From JBBAEA01 sp041656175 (GTDB lineage: Bacteria > Myxococcota_A > Bradymonadia > UBA4248): 26,352 bases of DNA. The stretch is taken from positions 1 through 26,352 of the forward strand of contig JBBAEA010000036.1 of NCBI GenBank assembly GCA_041656175.1. Reading direction: 5' to 3'. Below are positions 24,681-26,352 of this stretch, piece by piece (positions within the stretch are counted from its first letter, which is position 1; each line of letters begins with the position of its first letter). A program made the position numbers and the translations under genes. Under the pieces are notes generated by a model. The model was not told the DNA's origin and did not search any database. It saw only the letters and a list, made by a program, of their open reading frames with translations.

Positions 24681-24962
24681 ATGCTTCTGCCTCTACAGAC
24701 TGAGTATATCGAGAGACGAAAGACGAAGGGGCGAGTTCGTTGGTTTAAACACGAGTTGGCTTATGGCTTTATCACGGAGGAGGGGTTTTCTGAGGATATT
24801 TTCGTCCACTACCAATCTTTGCAAATGCCAGGTTTTAAGAGCATTCGTGCGGGTCAACGAGTAATGTTTGAGCGCTGCGTAACTGACGACGGCGACCTTG
24901 TAGCCATCAACGTCGTCCCGATCAAAGAAAAACACGCAAAACATAGTCCAGAAAACGTTTAG
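24681..24962 (+). CDS. Cold-shock-domain nucleic-acid-binding protein
   Basis: About 94 residues; the cold-shock OB fold spans about 16-82. It reads KGRVRWFKHELAYGFITEEG (RNP1 region), DIFVHYQSLQ (RNP2), GQRVMFE and AINVVP. In classic Csp proteins RNP1 is KGYGFI; here the two residues before YGFI are Leu-Ala, and RNP2 VFVH is IFVH. Unlike most Csps (about 66-70 residues) it has an N-terminal extension and a Lys/His-rich tail. It probably binds single-stranded RNA. Its start is uncertain: ATG 24681, GTG 24669 and TTG 24663 are all possible, and the two upstream ones would overlap smpB. The tight spacing suggests an operon with smpB. Confidence 0.85.
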   Translation: MLLPLQTEYIERRKTKGRVRWFKHELAYGFITEEGFSEDIFVHYQSLQMPGFKSIRAGQRVMFERCVTDDGDLVAINVVPIKEKHAKHSPENV

Positions 24963-25102
24963 AAAACTCTTATCGCTCTCATTTTGGATAAAAAGTGCGA
25001 TATATTTTGTCATTAAATTTACCAATCTGAATCAAGTGAAGAGATCATATTTTGTATTGCTGAGATTGAGCAATAGAAAAGAGCAGTTCCGTCAGTGAAA
25101 TT

Positions 25103-25131
25103 TTGCATTTCCTTTTTTTCGGTGCTATTGT
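25103..25131 (+). promoter_or_regulatory. Candidate promoter of the PEGA protein gene
   Basis: TTGCAT, a 17-base T-rich spacer and TATTGT lie about 70 bases ahead of the start codon. The match to consensus is only moderate; nothing better is seen in the 238-base gap 24963-25200, which holds no gene. Confidence 0.35.
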
Positions 25132-25200
25132 AGGTTGATCGTGAGGGCAAAATGGAATAGTTGCCTTCATCGTTTGCAATGATTGTGGAAGGAGAAGAAA

Positions 25201-26304
25201 ATGAAAAAGTTGGCTTGCCTGTGGGTGGCGATGCTCGTTATTTTGTGTGGGTTTGAAGCATTTGCACAGGACAGTGATGGTCAGTCTGCGACTGGCGACT
25301 CCATTGCTGTCATGAAATTAGACACAGAAGGTGATGTTGATGACTCGCTACGAAGCTCACTTTTGGACGCTGTGCGGACTGAGGTACTCAACTCGAATCG
25401 CTCTATCGATGCCAGAGGTGGGGATGTTTCCTATCTTGAGATGCAGATCCTAACGAATTGCGACAGGGCGGCCTCCATCGCCTGCTACGAAGCCGCAACG
25501 GATATGTTAGGCGCCTCTCAGATTATCTCTGGCACAATGAACGAAAATGGAACAGCCAAGCTTATTTGGTACGTTACGGGGAAAGGTATTTTTAGAACCG
25601 TCGAAGGCTCCGTTACCGATATTGATAGCTCGGTAAAGCTAGCTCAACGCCTGCTCGTTGGCGATATGGGCTCCTTAGTCGTGACGAGTAATATTCCTGG
25701 CGCGGACATCATTATTGATGGCAAACGCATGGGAATGACGGCGGAGTTCCTAGATAACGCCCAAAAGATAAAACTTGTCGCTGGCACCTATATTGTTGCA
25801 GTACGAATGGATGGCTACACCAGCCAAGATCCGCAAAAAGTAGACGTCCTTGGTGATGAAGAAGTGGTTGTTAACTTCGACCTCGCCGTTAAACTTGACC
25901 AAAGCAAAATGCAACGCGTGATGAAGTACACGGGATGGGCGCTCTTAGGTACTGGCGTTGCGAGTATGGCGGTTGGCGGCATCGTCACTGGGCTAGCCTA
26001 CGATTCTCACTCTAAGTTACGAGACTGCCTAAAAGACAGTAAGGATACAACGGTAACTGGCTGTGATCCAGCCATATATAGCAAAACTACCCCCAAAAAT
26101 ATCAATAAAAAAGCTAACCACATGAGGACAGGAGGGTTTAGTGCTCTCGGTGCTGGAGGTGGTCTAGCGGTTATTGGTTCCACCATGCTCATCCTTGGTT
26201 ACTTTTATGATTTCGGCGCCGATGAAGCCATCGCAGGGATGCCAAAGCTCAATCTCGCGCTCAGCCCCGAGTACCAAGGTATGGGATTACAATGGAACTT
26301 CTAA
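25201..26304 (+). CDS. Secreted/envelope PEGA-domain protein
   Basis: About 367 residues with a Sec signal peptide (MKKLACLWVAMLVILCGFEA, cleavage near AFAQ). Residues about 30-155 form a TolB/FlgO-like alpha/beta region (SIAVMKLDTEGDVDDSLRSS...GASQIISGTMNENG). A PEGA domain follows at about 158-230 (GSLVVTSNIPGADIIIDGKR...VRMDGYTSQ). Two hydrophobic helices lie near 246-270 and 308-332, so the C-terminus is probably membrane-anchored. This domain order is frequent among uncharacterised Myxococcota envelope proteins. ATG at 25201 follows GGAAGGAG at a suitable distance; the upstream ATG at 25183 is less likely. It ends before a good terminator. Confidence 0.85.
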   Translation: MKKLACLWVAMLVILCGFEAFAQDSDGQSATGDSIAVMKLDTEGDVDDSLRSSLLDAVRTEVLNSNRSIDARGGDVSYLEMQILTNCDRAASIACYEAATDMLGASQIISGTMNENGTAKLIWYVTGKGIFRTVEGSVTDIDSSVKLAQRLLVGDMGSLVVTSNIPGADIIIDGKRMGMTAEFLDNAQKIKLVAGTYIVAVRMDGYTSQDPQKVDVLGDEEVVVNFDLAVKLDQSKMQRVMKYTGWALLGTGVASMAVGGIVTGLAYDSHSKLRDCLKDSKDTTVTGCDPAIYSKTTPKNINKKANHMRTGGFSALGAGGGLAVIGSTMLILGYFYDFGADEAIAGMPKLNLALSPEYQGMGLQWNF

Positions 26305-26326
26305 TCCACATCATCATGCAATAACA

Positions 26327-26352
26327 AAATGAGCGCCTGAGTGGGCGCTTTT
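26327..26352 (+). terminator. Intrinsic terminator after the PEGA protein gene
   Basis: The stem AGCGCC / GGCGCT with a short loop is followed by a T-run that reaches the window end, about 25 bases past the stop codon. Confidence 0.8.

Noticed and set aside
24963..25200. tmRNA (ssrA) gene next to smpB
   Set aside because: The gap is only 238 bases and shows no tRNA-like ends or tag-like frame.
1..26352. CRISPR arrays, tRNA and rRNA genes
   Set aside because: No regularly spaced short direct repeats, no tRNA cloverleaf patterns and no rRNA signatures were recognised on either strand.

Overview
The window looks like chromosomal DNA of a Gram-negative, Myxococcota/deltaproteobacteria-like bacterium. 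The clues are a eukaryote-type Ser/Thr kinase fused to an AAA ATPase and TPR-like repeats, PEGA-domain surface proteins, a probable AgmX/TonB-like C-terminal domain, an outer-membrane porin and a DUF4157 protein. The lineage is inferred from gene families only. No tRNA, rRNA, CRISPR array, integrase or transposase was seen.

Layout. 1-1093 (-): 5' part of an outer-membrane porin that runs off the window. 1812-6559 (+): a multidomain Ser/Thr kinase overlapping murI (glutamate racemase) by 4 bp. 6779-10540 (-): a compact TetR / ABC ATPase / two ABC-2 permeases efflux operon with a recognisable promoter and palindromic operator. Just outside it lies a decayed, internally deleted copy of murI (10663-10776). 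11346-14456 (+): a membrane protein with a PDZ-like domain, seven further TM segments, a GAF-like region and a degenerate bEBP-type AAA+/Fis-HTH module. 14504-14794 (+): a PHA_gran_rgn-type small protein, converging through a shared terminator on a stand-alone rplC (L3, 14844-15515, -). 16021-23564 (-): three large genes, namely a DUF4157 (eCIS-associated) protein, a TolB/FlgO-like protein with a helical C-terminus, and a 1154-residue single-pass membrane protein with an acidic cytoplasmic region, propeller-like ectodomain, PEGA-like and TonB-C-like domains. 24212-26304 (+): smpB, a cold-shock-domain protein, and a secreted PEGA protein.

The most unusual content is between genes. Two related families of highly structured intergenic repeats, here called A and B, occur eight times (A: 1351, 6599, 10912, 23793; B: 1522, 15719, 19917, 23907). 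They share a head hairpin of the form GGGGGAAGTNTCCCCC but differ in their bodies. A copies show compensatory stem changes. B copies keep their ends but carry different long internal hairpins. Twice, A and B sit face to face as a composite unit. The elements flank the efflux operon in inverted orientation, and one B copy runs close to the translation start of the gene behind it, which fixes that start. They look like non-autonomous MITE/REP-like elements whose driving enzyme is elsewhere.

Functionally, the window mixes housekeeping genes (murI, rplC, smpB) with envelope and signalling genes. The kinase-murI overlap suggests co-expression of a sensor kinase with a peptidoglycan precursor enzyme. 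The TetR/ABC block is a self-contained, self-regulated exporter that may have arrived or been rearranged together with the murI remnant.
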